From Rhodocista pekingensis (GTDB lineage Bacteria; Pseudomonadota; Alphaproteobacteria; Azospirillales; Azospirillaceae), in NCBI RefSeq assembly GCF_042665545.1, contig NZ_JBHTCM010000010.1, forward strand, positions 434,001-498,000: a stretch of DNA of 64,000 bases, given 5' to 3'. The position numbers and the translations under genes were made by a program. The notes beneath the pieces were generated by a model. It had not been told where the DNA came from. It did not search any database and was given only the letters and a program-made list of their open reading frames with translations. Shown in pieces: positions 41,702 through 51,417 of this stretch (position 1 is its first letter; each line of letters begins with the position of its first letter).

Positions 41702-43924
41702 ATGGCCGACGGGGACATCCAGCAGACGGCACCCGCCGGCGACGATCCGGATCTGGTCTACGCCATCGCCCGCATCCACCCCGAGGTCGTGCCGCTGCAC
41801 CGGCTGGGCCTGGACCGGATGGAGCAGGCGGGCATGCTGGGCATGGTGCCGCTGGGCCTGCCGCTGCCCAAGGGCCGCCGCGATCTGGTGGTGGCGGAGG
41901 AGCGGCGCGAGGCCGTGCTGCTGGAGATCGCCGGCAAGATCGCCCGCGCGCAGCGCCGGGCCGAGGTGCTGGAGCGCGGCCGCCGCGCGCTGGAGGGCAC
42001 CGACGCCACCCTGGCCGTGGCCGAGGCGCGCGACCGCATCCGGATCCGCCTTGCCGACGCCGTCCACTGGACCGGCATGCCCGGCCCGATCCGGCTGGAG
42101 GTGTCCCGCGCCGTGGACGTGGACGAGCTGTCCGGCCTGGACGAGGCCGAGCTGCGCAGCCGCCTGCCGGCCGATCCCGAGCTGCGCCAGCGCCTGGACC
42201 GGGCCATGGCCGACGTGGCCCAGCGCCTCTGGGCCTTGCAGGAACTGGCGGGGGAGCCGGAGGACAGCTGGACCTTCGAGCATCTGGCGCAGCGCCTCTA
42301 CAGGGTCTGCCGCACCAACCACCAGCCCAACGACATCCTGCGCCGCTGGACCGAGATCGAGGAGACCTGGCGGCACGAGCGCGCCGTCGCCCGCGGCCGC
42401 GACTACGTCAACACCGAGTTCGACTTCGCCCGCTTCGAGCGGCTCTTCCCCCTGGCCCGCGCCCTGGGGCGCAGGCTGGTGCTTGTGATTGGCCCGACCA
42501 ATTCGGGCAAGACCCACCGCGCCATGCAGGCGCTGCGGCAGGCGCCGACGGGGGTCTATCTGGCGCCGCTGCGCCTGCTGGCGCTGGAGGTGATGGACCG
42601 GCTGAACCGGGAGGGCACGCCCACCACGCTGCTGACCGGGGAGGAGGAGATCCGCGTGCCGGACGCGCGCCACCTCTCCTCCACCATCGAGATGCTGGAC
42701 CCGGAGGCGACGGTGGACGTCGCCGTGATCGACGAGGTCCAGATGCTGGCCGACCGCGACCGCGGCTGGGCCTGGACGGCGGCGCTGATGGGGGTGCCGG
42801 CGAAGACCGTCTACCTGCTGGGCGCGCCGGAGGTGCGGCCCCTGGTCGAACGGGCCGCGGCCCATCTGGGCGAACCGCTGGAGGTGGTCGAGCTGGAGCG
42901 CAAGCAGCCGCTGCACATGATCGAGGAGCGGCTGGAATGGTCCGACGTGGGCCGCGGCGACGCCCTGATCGCCTTCTCGCGCCGCGAGGTGCATGCCGTG
43001 CGCGACACGGTGCAGGCGCGCGGGCTGACGGCGGCGGTGATCTACGGGGCGCTGGCCCCGGACGTGCGCCGGCGCGAGGCGGAGCGGTTCAATACCGGCG
43101 AGGCCGACGTGGTGATCGCCACCGACGCCATCGGCATGGGTCTGAACCTGCCGGTGCGGCGGGTGCTGTTCACCACGCTGGAGAAGTTCGACGGGGTAGA
43201 GATGCGGTCGCTGCACCCGGCGGAGGTCAAGCAGATCGCCGGCCGCGCCGGCCGCTTCGGACATTTCGAGGCGGGCGAGTTCGGCGTCGTCGGGCGCGGC
43301 ACGCCGCAGGCGCTGCGCATGATCGTCACCCGGCAGGACACCAGCTTCGGCCCGAAGACGGCGCTGACGGTGCGGCCCACCCGCGCCATGGTGGCGCGGC
43401 TGGCCGGCCGCGTCGGCAGCCACAGCCTGTCGCTGCTGATCGACTGCTTCGCCGCGGCGCGCACGTCAGGCTCCCCCTTCCGGGTCGCCGACCTGGAGCC
43501 GCTGCGCAAGCTGGCCGCCGTGCTGGACGAGAAGGAGATCGGCTTCGAGAACAAGCTGAGCCTGCTGTTCGTGCCGGCCGACCTGGACAAGGACGTGGAT
43601 GCCCGCTTCTTCCACCGCATCTGCCGGGCGGTGGAGACGGGCGAGGCGGTGCCCGTCGGGCTGGTCGTGCCGGCCCGCGTCGGCACGCTGGACGACATGT
43701 CGCTGGAGGAGCTGTCGCGCACCTGCGACCTCTACTACTGGGCCTCGCGCAAGTTCCCCGCGCAGTTCCCTGACCGCACCACGGTGCAGGAGCGCCGGGC
43801 CGAGGTCAGCCGCCGGCTGTCGGAGATCCTGGCCGCCGCGGCACGCACCCGCGGCCGGACGCCGAAACCGAAGCAGGGCTTCCGCGGCGCTCCGCGCAAG
43901 CGCTACGGCCCGCGCCGGGGATAG
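41702..43924 (+). CDS. SUV3-type superfamily 2 RNA/DNA helicase
   Basis: A 740-residue DExH-box-like helicase. Walker A GPTNSGKT is at 264-271, motif II is DEVQ at 344-347, and the Suv3-specific PLRLLALEVMDRLN and SSTIEM segments lie between. Motif VI reads QIAGRAGRFG near residue 510, followed by the SUV3 C-terminal domain. The first 250 residues are an N-terminal domain without clear motifs, and the tail is basic (KPKQGFRGAPRKRYGPRRG). The mitochondrial SUV3 helicase, a partner of the RNA degradosome, derives from this alphaproteobacterial family. Confidence 0.85.
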   Translation: MADGDIQQTAPAGDDPDLVYAIARIHPEVVPLHRLGLDRMEQAGMLGMVPLGLPLPKGRRDLVVAEERREAVLLEIAGKIARAQRRAEVLERGRRALEGTDATLAVAEARDRIRIRLADAVHWTGMPGPIRLEVSRAVDVDELSGLDEAELRSRLPADPELRQRLDRAMADVAQRLWALQELAGEPEDSWTFEHLAQRLYRVCRTNHQPNDILRRWTEIEETWRHERAVARGRDYVNTEFDFARFERLFPLARALGRRLVLVIGPTNSGKTHRAMQALRQAPTGVYLAPLRLLALEVMDRLNREGTPTTLLTGEEEIRVPDARHLSSTIEMLDPEATVDVAVIDEVQMLADRDRGWAWTAALMGVPAKTVYLLGAPEVRPLVERAAAHLGEPLEVVELERKQPLHMIEERLEWSDVGRGDALIAFSRREVHAVRDTVQARGLTAAVIYGALAPDVRRREAERFNTGEADVVIATDAIGMGLNLPVRRVLFTTLEKFDGVEMRSLHPAEVKQIAGRAGRFGHFEAGEFGVVGRGTPQALRMIVTRQDTSFGPKTALTVRPTRAMVARLAGRVGSHSLSLLIDCFAAARTSGSPFRVADLEPLRKLAAVLDEKEIGFENKLSLLFVPADLDKDVDARFFHRICRAVETGEAVPVGLVVPARVGTLDDMSLEELSRTCDLYYWASRKFPAQFPDRTTVQERRAEVSRRLSEILAAAARTRGRTPKPKQGFRGAPRKRYGPRRG

Positions 43925-43952
43925 GACGCCCGCGTCCCTCAGCCCGTGGCCC

Positions 43953-45920
43953 TCAGCCTGTTGAGGCCCCGGCGGCGGGCAGCGCCTCCGCCGGGGCCGG
44001 CTGGATCTCCTCCGACAGCGGCAGTTCCAGCCGGCACAGCAGCCCGTCCGCCTGGAAGTCGAGCATGGAGCGCCCGGCCAGCTCGTAGGCCACGCTCTGC
44101 CGGATCAGGATGGAGCCGAAGCCGTTCTGCGGCGGCGCCTGGATGGGCGGTCCGCCATGCTCCTTCCAGGTGATCTGGAGCCGGTCGCCGCCCTCGCCGC
44201 GGCGGATCGCCCAGCCGATCTCGACATAGCCACCGCGCAGGAAGGCGCCGTACTTGGCGGCGTTCGTCGCCAGCTCGTGGAACACCAGCGCCAGCGCCAG
44301 CGCCGCCTTCGGCCGCAGGATCACCGGCGGCCCCGACAGGCGCACATCCGTCCCGCCCGGCCCGGCATAGGGCCGCACCTCGTGCGACACCACCTCGGAC
44401 AGCCGCACCCATTCCCAGTGGTGCTCGGCCAGCAGATTGTGCGTGGCCGACAGCGCCCGCAGCCGGCCCTCGAAGGTCGGCCAGAAACTGTCCAGCTCGG
44501 CATGGCGGCGGCGCGTCTGGGCACCGATGGAGATGACCGTCGCCAGCGTGTTCTTCACCCGGTGGCTCAGTTCCGCCATCAGCAACGCCTGACGCTCCTC
44601 CGCCTGCCGGCGCTCGGTGACGTCCACGATCTCCAGCACCATGCCGGTCGGGCCGGATTCGCCGGACAGCAGCGCCACGGAATAGACGACGGGGACACAG
44701 CCCCCGTCCGGCCGCTCCAGCATGGCCGCCGCCTCGCGCACGGGCTTCGGCAGGGTCCGGCCGGGCTGGAGCGGGATGCCCAGGCGGCGGACCAGGGCGC
44801 CGTCGCGCAGGTCGGGCTCCGACAGCCCCAGGAGCGCCCGGGCCGGCGGGTTGAGGAAGGTCACGCTGCCCGCGGCATCCGTCATGATCAGGGCGGAGGT
44901 GACGTTGTCCGTGATGGTGCGGGTGACCAGCGCCTGCTCGGCCAGACGCCGGTTCGCCTCGGCCAGACGGCTGTTGGCGCGCTGGATCTCGTCGGCCAGG
45001 GCGGCCCGCGCCTCGGCCGCGTTGCGCTCGGCCTCCAGCCGCAGGGTCAGGCTCTCCCGCCGGCGGAAATCCTCCAGCAGGCGCCGGTTCTGCTCCTGGA
45101 GGAAGCGCCGGCGCAGGATCGCCCGCAGCCGGGCGCGCAGCGGCGCCAGCGGCCGGTCCAGGTGGAACACGTCGTCCACACCCGCTTCCAGCAGGCCCTG
45201 CACCGCGTCCAGCGGGTCGGGCTCGTCCAGCCCCCCAGGACCGCCGGGGCGCAGCAGGATGAGCGCCGGCGCGTCCGCCGCTCCCGGCGGCGGGATCTGC
45301 TGCACGGCCCGGCAGAGATCGATCCCCACCCCGTCCGGCAGCGTCTCGGCCACGAAGGCGCAGTCATAGGCGCGGCACCGCAACGCCTCCAGCGCATCGG
45401 CCGCGGTGGCGCGATGATCGACGATGCAGCCCTCCTCCCGGAGCTGCGTGTCCAGCGCCCGGAACCGCTCGTCGGGCGCCCCCGCCACGAGCGCCACCGG
45501 ACGGCGGAACTGCGGATGCGGCAGCACGTCCGGGTCGCCGTCCAGGCGCGCATGACGCAGCAGGTTGCGCACGCGCAGCAGCAGCACGCCGCTGTCGGCC
45601 GACTTCGGCAGGAAGTCGTCGGCGCCGCTGTCCAGCCCCTCGCGCTGGCGCCCCGGCGTCTCGTCCGCCGTCAGGATCAGGATCGGCATGGAGAAGGTGG
45701 CGACATGCAGGCGGAGCTGACGGCACAGATCCGCCCCCTGCAATCCCGGCAGGTGGTGGTCCACGATCAGCAGGTGCGGCAGACGCCGGTTCAGCACCTC
45801 CAGCGCCTCCTCGGCGCTGGCGACATGCTCCACCTCGTAGCCCTGGCGCTGCAAGGTATCCTGCAAGCGCAGGGCCTGGGTGGGCGAATCCTCGACCAGC
45901 AGGATGCGCAGCGCCGTCAT
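43953..45920 (-). CDS. cheS3: Hybrid HWE histidine kinase with two receiver domains and PAS (CheS3-like)
   Basis: A 655-residue cytoplasmic kinase. REC1 covers residues 3-125 with the phospho-acceptor D54. A second receiver-like domain at about 140-268 has Ala at the place of the Asp (FVAETLPDG), so it looks inactive. A coiled coil (275-335) and a PAS domain (336-440) follow. The HWE-type kinase has phospho-His H453 (ELSHRVKNTLA), N-box HELATNAAKYGAF and the W585-x-E587 motif. It is the last gene of the che operon and shares ATGA with cheB. This architecture matches CheS3, the output kinase of the cyst-regulating Che3 system of R. centenum. Confidence 0.85.
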   Translation of the reverse strand: MTALRILLVEDSPTQALRLQDTLQRQGYEVEHVASAEEALEVLNRRLPHLLIVDHHLPGLQGADLCRQLRLHVATFSMPILILTADETPGRQREGLDSGADDFLPKSADSGVLLLRVRNLLRHARLDGDPDVLPHPQFRRPVALVAGAPDERFRALDTQLREEGCIVDHRATAADALEALRCRAYDCAFVAETLPDGVGIDLCRAVQQIPPPGAADAPALILLRPGGPGGLDEPDPLDAVQGLLEAGVDDVFHLDRPLAPLRARLRAILRRRFLQEQNRRLLEDFRRRESLTLRLEAERNAAEARAALADEIQRANSRLAEANRRLAEQALVTRTITDNVTSALIMTDAAGSVTFLNPPARALLGLSEPDLRDGALVRRLGIPLQPGRTLPKPVREAAAMLERPDGGCVPVVYSVALLSGESGPTGMVLEIVDVTERRQAEERQALLMAELSHRVKNTLATVISIGAQTRRRHAELDSFWPTFEGRLRALSATHNLLAEHHWEWVRLSEVVSHEVRPYAGPGGTDVRLSGPPVILRPKAALALALVFHELATNAAKYGAFLRGGYVEIGWAIRRGEGGDRLQITWKEHGGPPIQAPPQNGFGSILIRQSVAYELAGRSMLDFQADGLLCRLELPLSEEIQPAPAEALPAAGASTG

Positions 45921-46993
45921 GCTCCCGTCCTCCCCGTCCGCGCCAGCAGAGTCAGGATGTGGGGGGCGATGGCCGGCAGCGGCAGCAGCGCCTTCACCGC
46001 GCCCAGGTCCACGGCCGCCGCCGGCATGCCGTAGACGACGGCGGTGGCGGCATCCTCGGCGATCGTGTAGCCGCCGGCGCGGCTCAGTTCGCGCAGTCCC
46101 TCCGCCCCGTCGCTGCCCATCCCGGTCAGTACCGCCCCGATGCCCCGGCGTCCCGCCGCGGCGGCGACCGACCGCAGCAGCTCGGTGCCGGAGGGGCGCT
46201 GCCCGGCCACCGGATCGGCTCCCGACAGTTCCAGCCGGCCGCCCTTCAGCAGCAGGTGGCGGTCGGGGGGCGGCAGGTGGACGGTGCCGGGGGCCGGCTC
46301 CTCGCCGCCCGCGGCGATCCGGACGGCGAAGGGCGACTGGCTGCGCAGCCAGTCGGCGAAGCCGGCGACGAAGCCGGGGCCGATATGCTGTACCGCCAGC
46401 ACCGGCAGCGGAAAGCCGGCCCCCAGCCCGGTCAGGAGCTGCACCAGCGCCGCCGGCCCGCCAGTGGAAGCGACGACGGCCAGGACCGCGAAGCCGTCCG
46501 GCCGCGCCACCGGCTCCGCCGGGCCGGCCGGCGGCGGCAGATCGGTCCGCACCGTCGGCCGGGCGGGCCAGGCGATCTGGCGCACCACCTTCACCTTGCT
46601 CATCAGGACAAGCTGTTCGCAGAGCCGGCTGGCCACCGCGGCATAGGCCGCATGGCCCAGCCCCACCGGCTTCTCCATCACCGACAGGGCGCCGGCGCGC
46701 AGCGCGTTCATGGCGAGGCGCCCGTCCTCGGCATTCACGTCGGCGGCGACGACGACGATCGGGGTCGGCCGCCGCCGCATCACCTCCAGCGTGGCGTCCA
46801 GGCCGTTCATCCCGGGCAGGCGGATGTCGAGGGAGATGACGTCCGGGTCCGTCTCCTCCAGCACCTCCAGCATCTGCTCCGCGGAGCGGACGGACCCGAC
46901 GAGGTCGAGCCGCGGGTCCGCCGTCACGATGCTTTCCAGCACCAGACGGACCGTCGGCGAATCCTCGACGATCAGTACCCGTGTCTTCTTCAT
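45917..46993 (-). CDS. cheB: Chemotaxis-type protein-glutamate methylesterase CheB
   Basis: A 358-residue response regulator with an N-terminal receiver (acceptor D56, preceded by VISL) and a C-terminal methylesterase/deamidase domain. The catalytic triad is S176 (VVASTGGPAA), H203 (AVQHIGPGF) and D295 (GMGSDGAEG). It removes methyl groups from the operon's MCP when phosphorylated by CheA. It overlaps both neighbours by ATGA. Confidence 0.94.
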   Translation of the reverse strand: MKKTRVLIVEDSPTVRLVLESIVTADPRLDLVGSVRSAEQMLEVLEETDPDVISLDIRLPGMNGLDATLEVMRRRPTPIVVVAADVNAEDGRLAMNALRAGALSVMEKPVGLGHAAYAAVASRLCEQLVLMSKVKVVRQIAWPARPTVRTDLPPPAGPAEPVARPDGFAVLAVVASTGGPAALVQLLTGLGAGFPLPVLAVQHIGPGFVAGFADWLRSQSPFAVRIAAGGEEPAPGTVHLPPPDRHLLLKGGRLELSGADPVAGQRPSGTELLRSVAAAAGRRGIGAVLTGMGSDGAEGLRELSRAGGYTIAEDAATAVVYGMPAAAVDLGAVKALLPLPAIAPHILTLLARTGRTGA

Positions 46994-49182
46994 AGCAATT
47001 GCCGAATGGTCTCCAGCAGCTCTTCCTGGCTGAACTCGCGCTTCACGATGTAGGCGTCGGCCCCCAGCGCCAGACCGCGGGCGCGGTCCTCACGCTTTTC
47101 CAGGGAGGTAACGAGGATGACGGGGGTCCGGCCCAGGGCCGGGTCGTCCCGGATCGCACCCAGCAGGCCGAAACCGTCGAGCTGCGGCATCTGGATGTCG
47201 GTGACGACCAGATCAACCGGGTCCGAGCGCAGCCGTTTCAGGGCCTGCGCCCCGTCCACCGCCACCCGCACCTCATAGCCGTAGGCTTCCAGGATGCTCT
47301 TCTGGAGCGTGCGGGTGGTCAGGCTGTCGTCCACCACCAGGATGACGGGGGTGCGCTTCTCCGCCGGCCGGTCGATCACGGTCAGGGCCATGCGCCGGCG
47401 GGCGGTGCCGAACAGGCCGAACGGGTTCAGCACCAGCGCGACGGAGCCGTCCTCCAGCACGACACCGCCGGAGACGGTGCCCCCGGGCGGCAGCGGCGCG
47501 CCGAGATCCTTCACCAGCCCCTGCCGCAGCCCGATGAACTCGTCGCAGGCCAGCGCCAGCCGCTGGCCCTGCCGCTTCAGCACCAGCACGGGCACGGTCG
47601 CCTGGGCCGGCCGCAGCTCCGGCGGCCCCAGCCCGGCACGGGCGAGCAGGCCGCCGAGCGGCAGCACCTCGCCGTCGCTGCGGACCACCGGCTGGCCCCC
47701 GGCGGTGCCCAGGTCGCCCCGGCGGACCCGGCGCAGCCCGTCGATGCAGTCGGCCGGCAGCCCGAAGACGTGCCCCCCGGCCCGCACCATCATCAGCTCC
47801 TGCGCCATGGCGGCGACCGGCACGACCAGCCGGAATTCCGCCCCGCCGCCGGGCCGGTTGCCGGCCCAGGCATGCCCGCCCAGCCGCAGCGCCGCCTGCC
47901 GCACGATGGACAGGCCCATGCCACGGCCGGACAGGGTTGTCACCGTCTCGCGCGTCGTGAAGCCGGGGGTGAACAGCAGCTCCAGCACCTCCTCCTCCGG
48001 CACGGCCTCCGCCCCCTCGCCCAGCAGGCGCAGCCGCTGCCCGGTGTCCCGCACCCGGCCCACGTCGATGCCGCGGCCGTCGTCGGCGACGCTGATGACG
48101 AGCTGCCCTTCCCCCACCGCGAAGGAAAGCTGCACCGTTCCCATGGCCGGCTTGCCGCGCGCCAGCCGCTCCTCCGCCGGTTCCAGCCCGTGGCTGACGG
48201 CGTTGCGCAGGAGCTGGAGCACCGGGTCGCGCAGCCGTTGCAGCACCAGCCGGTCGGCCATCGCCTCCAGCCCGGCGACCCGGACCTCGACCGCCAGCCC
48301 CTGCTGCGCGGCAAGGTCGCGCACCATGCCGCGGGCCGTGCCGAAGACGCTGTCCACCGGAACCAGCCGGGCGCGCCGCAGCTCCTCCTGGAAGTCCTCG
48401 CCGAGCTGGAGCGCGGACCGGCGGGCCTGCATCTCCAGTCCGCGGGCGCTGCCGGCCAGCCGTGCGGCCTGACGCAGGTCGCCCTCGAACGCCTCGACCA
48501 GGGCGGCCAGACCGCCCGTCTCCAGCCCGCCCGGCAGGGCCACCCGCAGCGCCTGCCGCAGCCGCAGCCAGCCGGTCTGCACCCGGTCGAGCTGTCCGTC
48601 CACCTCGCCCAGCAACCCGCCCAGCCGGGCCTGCCGGTGCTGTTCGGAGACCAGCTCACTGCCCGCCTGCAACAGCCGGTCGAGCCGTGCCGCCTCGATC
48701 CGCATCAGCTCGGCACCGGGGCGCGGCGGCGGGGCGGACTCGGCCGCCGCCCGGACCGCCACGCTGTCCGCGGCCACGCCGTCACCGCCGTCGGGCCGCG
48801 GATCTGCTGGATCGACCGGCGGCACCGCGCGCGCGGACGCCGGGCCGCCGCCCGGACCGCTCCCCAGGCCGGCAACCTGGTCCTCCACCGCGTCCAGCAG
48901 GGCGCGGACGCCGGCGATGGCCGTACCGTCCAGGGCCTCCTGCCCGGCGCGGACGCGGTCGAACACCGTCTCCAGCCGGTGCGCCTGCCCCTCCACCTCC
49001 GGCAGATCGACGGCGCGGGCGGCCCCCTTCAGGCTGTGGGCCAGACGGCAGACCTCCTCCAGCGCCGCGGGCGTGGGGGGCTCCCCCGCCTCGGCGGCGT
49101 CGAGCAGGCTGCGGATTCCCTCCAGATACTCGCGGGACTCCTGTCGGAACGCCTGTTGCAGTCTTTCCTGCAAGTCGCTCAC
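46990..49182 (-). CDS. cheA: Hybrid chemotaxis histidine kinase CheA with C-terminal receiver
   Basis: A 730-residue kinase with an Hpt domain (phospho-His H49 in RLAHSLKGAARA), dimerisation region, HATPase domain (RLRDPVLQLLRNAVSHGLEP, then DDGRGID and GRGMGLSIV), a CheW-like domain (about 480-600) and a C-terminal receiver with D662 (VVTDIQMPQLDG). The CheA-REC arrangement is typical of alternative-function (Wsp/Frz/Che3) chemosensory systems, where the receiver acts as a phosphate sink. It overlaps the MCP gene and cheB by ATGA. Confidence 0.94.
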   Translation of the reverse strand: MSDLQERLQQAFRQESREYLEGIRSLLDAAEAGEPPTPAALEEVCRLAHSLKGAARAVDLPEVEGQAHRLETVFDRVRAGQEALDGTAIAGVRALLDAVEDQVAGLGSGPGGGPASARAVPPVDPADPRPDGGDGVAADSVAVRAAAESAPPPRPGAELMRIEAARLDRLLQAGSELVSEQHRQARLGGLLGEVDGQLDRVQTGWLRLRQALRVALPGGLETGGLAALVEAFEGDLRQAARLAGSARGLEMQARRSALQLGEDFQEELRRARLVPVDSVFGTARGMVRDLAAQQGLAVEVRVAGLEAMADRLVLQRLRDPVLQLLRNAVSHGLEPAEERLARGKPAMGTVQLSFAVGEGQLVISVADDGRGIDVGRVRDTGQRLRLLGEGAEAVPEEEVLELLFTPGFTTRETVTTLSGRGMGLSIVRQAALRLGGHAWAGNRPGGGAEFRLVVPVAAMAQELMMVRAGGHVFGLPADCIDGLRRVRRGDLGTAGGQPVVRSDGEVLPLGGLLARAGLGPPELRPAQATVPVLVLKRQGQRLALACDEFIGLRQGLVKDLGAPLPPGGTVSGGVVLEDGSVALVLNPFGLFGTARRRMALTVIDRPAEKRTPVILVVDDSLTTRTLQKSILEAYGYEVRVAVDGAQALKRLRSDPVDLVVTDIQMPQLDGFGLLGAIRDDPALGRTPVILVTSLEKREDRARGLALGADAYIVKREFSQEELLETIRQLL

Positions 49183-50798
49183 AGCCGGTACTTCTCCATC
49201 AGCCGCGTCAGGGTGCCGCCCAGCTGGCTCAGGCTCTCGGCCGCCTTGGCGAGCTGGTCGGTGCCGCTGGCCGCCTGCACGCTGGCCTGACGGATCTGTT
49301 GCAGGCCCTGGGCGATCTGCTCCAGACCGATCTGCTGCTGCCCGGTGGCGCCGACGACCTGCTGGAAGGAGCCGCTGGTCTCCTGCACGCCGCCGGCCAT
49401 CTGGCGGATGACCGTCTCGGCCGCCAGCGCCTTGTCGCGGCCGACGCCGGCCCGTTTCAGCGCCTCCTCCGTCAGCAGCACGGAGGTGCTGATGTTGCGC
49501 TGGGTCTGCTCCAGGATGCCGCGGACCTGCCGCGTCGCCTCCTTCGCCTGATCGGCCAGGGCCTTGATCTCGTTGGCGACGACGGCGAAGCGCCGGCCCT
49601 GCTCGCCGGCGCCGGCCGCCTCGATGGCGGCGTTCAGCGCGACCAGGTTGGACTGTTCGGAGATCTCGTTGACGGTGGAGATGATCTCCCCGATGGCCTG
49701 GGTGCGTTCGCTCAGCGCCACGATGGTCTCGGCCACGCTCTCGGTCTGGCTGCGGATCGCCTCCATGGCGGCGGCGGCCTCCTGCACGGCCTGGAGCCCG
49801 TGCTGGCCGGTGCCGGCGATGCTGTCGGCGTTGCCGCCGACCTCGCGCGCCATCTCCGCCACCTGCTGGGCGGACTGGCCGATCTCCTCCACCGTGGTGG
49901 TGATCTCCTGCACGGCCGCCGCCTGCTCGCGGGTGCTGGATGCCTGCTGCTGGATCGAGGCCAGGATCTCCTGCACCGAGGTGGCGAGATGCCCGGCCGT
50001 GCCGCGCGTTTCGGCCGTGATGGCGCGCAGTCCCTCCAGCATGTCGTTGAAGGCCGCCATCAGGCGCCCGACCTCGTCGCCCGAGCGGACCGGCAGCGGC
50101 TGCTGACGCAGATCGCCGTCGGCGATGGCACGGGCCAGCCGCACGCAGTCCTGCAAGGGTTGGACGATGCTGCGGGAGATCAGCAGCACGCCCGCGGCCC
50201 CCAGCAGCACGGCGATGATGCCCAGGGCCACCATCATGCCGAGCATGGCCTGGGACTCCTCCTGCGCGTTGCGCACGAACAGCCGGGTCGCCTCATCCGC
50301 CCGGGCGGTCACGCCCTTGCGGAGCTGGACCATCTCCTCGATCACGGCGGGATCGGCCCGGGCCTCGGGCGGCAGGGCCAGGAAGCGGTTCAGGCCGGCT
50401 TCCAGGCGGGCCATCGCCTCCAGCTGTTCGCGCAGCAGGCGCTCGATCTCCGCGGTGGGGGCGGCGGGCAGCAGAACCTGCCGGTAGCCGTCCAGATCGG
50501 TGACGACGCTGCCGCCGGTGAGCATGGAGGCGACATTGGCATCGAAGATGCGCTTCACCGACTGGAAGTCGGCCGGCACGCCCTGCGCCGTCTGCATGAC
50601 GTCGATGTAGTAGCGCGCGACCAGGAAGCGCTGCCGCCCCATGGCGTCGGAATGCGCCGCCATCGTCTCCTGCGTGCGCAGGGCGCTGACGGTGCCCGCC
50701 AGCAGGACGGCGATGGAAACGGCGAACAGGACGGTGATCAGCATCAGCTTGCCGCCGACGGTGACGCGACGCCAGAACTGGGGGGAGGCCGGCTGCAT
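49179..50798 (-). CDS. mcp: Methyl-accepting chemotaxis protein
   Basis: A 539-residue transducer with TM1 (about residues 18-41), a helical periplasmic sensor domain of about 140 residues, TM2 (about 184-208), a HAMP domain and a cytoplasmic signalling hairpin. The conserved tip reads EISEQSNLVALNAAIEAAGAGEQG. The ATG at 50798 was chosen because it directly precedes the membrane anchor; the frame is open upstream without a better start. The tip has substitutions (AAGAGEQGRRFAVVANEI) relative to standard MCPs. It matches the MCP3 position in the Che3 cluster. Confidence 0.93.
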   Translation of the reverse strand: MQPASPQFWRRVTVGGKLMLITVLFAVSIAVLLAGTVSALRTQETMAAHSDAMGRQRFLVARYYIDVMQTAQGVPADFQSVKRIFDANVASMLTGGSVVTDLDGYRQVLLPAAPTAEIERLLREQLEAMARLEAGLNRFLALPPEARADPAVIEEMVQLRKGVTARADEATRLFVRNAQEESQAMLGMMVALGIIAVLLGAAGVLLISRSIVQPLQDCVRLARAIADGDLRQQPLPVRSGDEVGRLMAAFNDMLEGLRAITAETRGTAGHLATSVQEILASIQQQASSTREQAAAVQEITTTVEEIGQSAQQVAEMAREVGGNADSIAGTGQHGLQAVQEAAAAMEAIRSQTESVAETIVALSERTQAIGEIISTVNEISEQSNLVALNAAIEAAGAGEQGRRFAVVANEIKALADQAKEATRQVRGILEQTQRNISTSVLLTEEALKRAGVGRDKALAAETVIRQMAGGVQETSGSFQQVVGATGQQQIGLEQIAQGLQQIRQASVQAASGTDQLAKAAESLSQLGGTLTRLMEKYRL

Positions 50799-50811
50799 GG
50801 GCGGTGTCTCG

Positions 50812-51417
50812 CTATCGGTCGGTGGAAACGGTGGTGCCGTCGAACAGGGCGGCGAAATCGAAACGCGCAAGGTCGAGCAGGAGCAGGCCGTCCGGCCCGA
50901 CCCCGGCGACCAGCGGGCCGGCGGACTGCTCCCCCGGCAAGGGGAAGCCGGCCGGGTCGATGTCGCGCAGGCCCCCAAGCTCGTCCACGCGCAGGCCGAA
51001 GGCCCGCGGCCCCTGGCGCAGGAACAGGGCGAAGGCGCGGACGCCCGCGGCCGGGGCCGCGGCCCCGCGCTGGAGCAGGCGGCCCAGATCCAGCACCGGC
51101 TCGATGCTGCCGCGGCGGTTGACGACGCCGGCCACGGCGGCGGGCCAGCCGGGGACCGGGGTGATGCGGTCCACCGGCTGCACGCCGGCGAGCTGGTCGA
51201 GCGGCAGCGCCACCCATTCGGCGCCGACCCGCGCGGTCAGCACGGCCAGTCCCGTCTGCGGCGCCGCCGCGGCGTCCAGCCGTCCGGTGCGCGCGGCCAG
51301 GGTGGCGCGGCGCCGGAACAGGGCCTCCAGCCGCGCCTCGTCGGCACGGGCGGCCCCGTGGGCGTCGTCCAGCCGGCGTCGGACCGCGGCCCAGTCGATC
51401 CCTGTCCGTGCGGTCAT
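50812..51417 (-). CDS. cheW: CheW adaptor protein (second copy)
   Basis: A 201-residue protein with an N-terminal helical extension of about 55 residues (LDDAHGAARADEARLEALFRRR) and a CheW domain. Characteristic segments are AEWVALPLDQLAGVQP, VAGVVNRRGSIEPVLDLGRLL and FALFLRQGPRAFGLRVDELGG. It links MCP to CheA. It overlaps cheR by ATGA. The extended N-terminus resembles WspD-type CheW proteins. Confidence 0.88.
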   Translation of the reverse strand: MTARTGIDWAAVRRRLDDAHGAARADEARLEALFRRRATLAARTGRLDAAAAPQTGLAVLTARVGAEWVALPLDQLAGVQPVDRITPVPGWPAAVAGVVNRRGSIEPVLDLGRLLQRGAAAPAAGVRAFALFLRQGPRAFGLRVDELGGLRDIDPAGFPLPGEQSAGPLVAGVGPDGLLLLDLARFDFAALFDGTTVSTDR

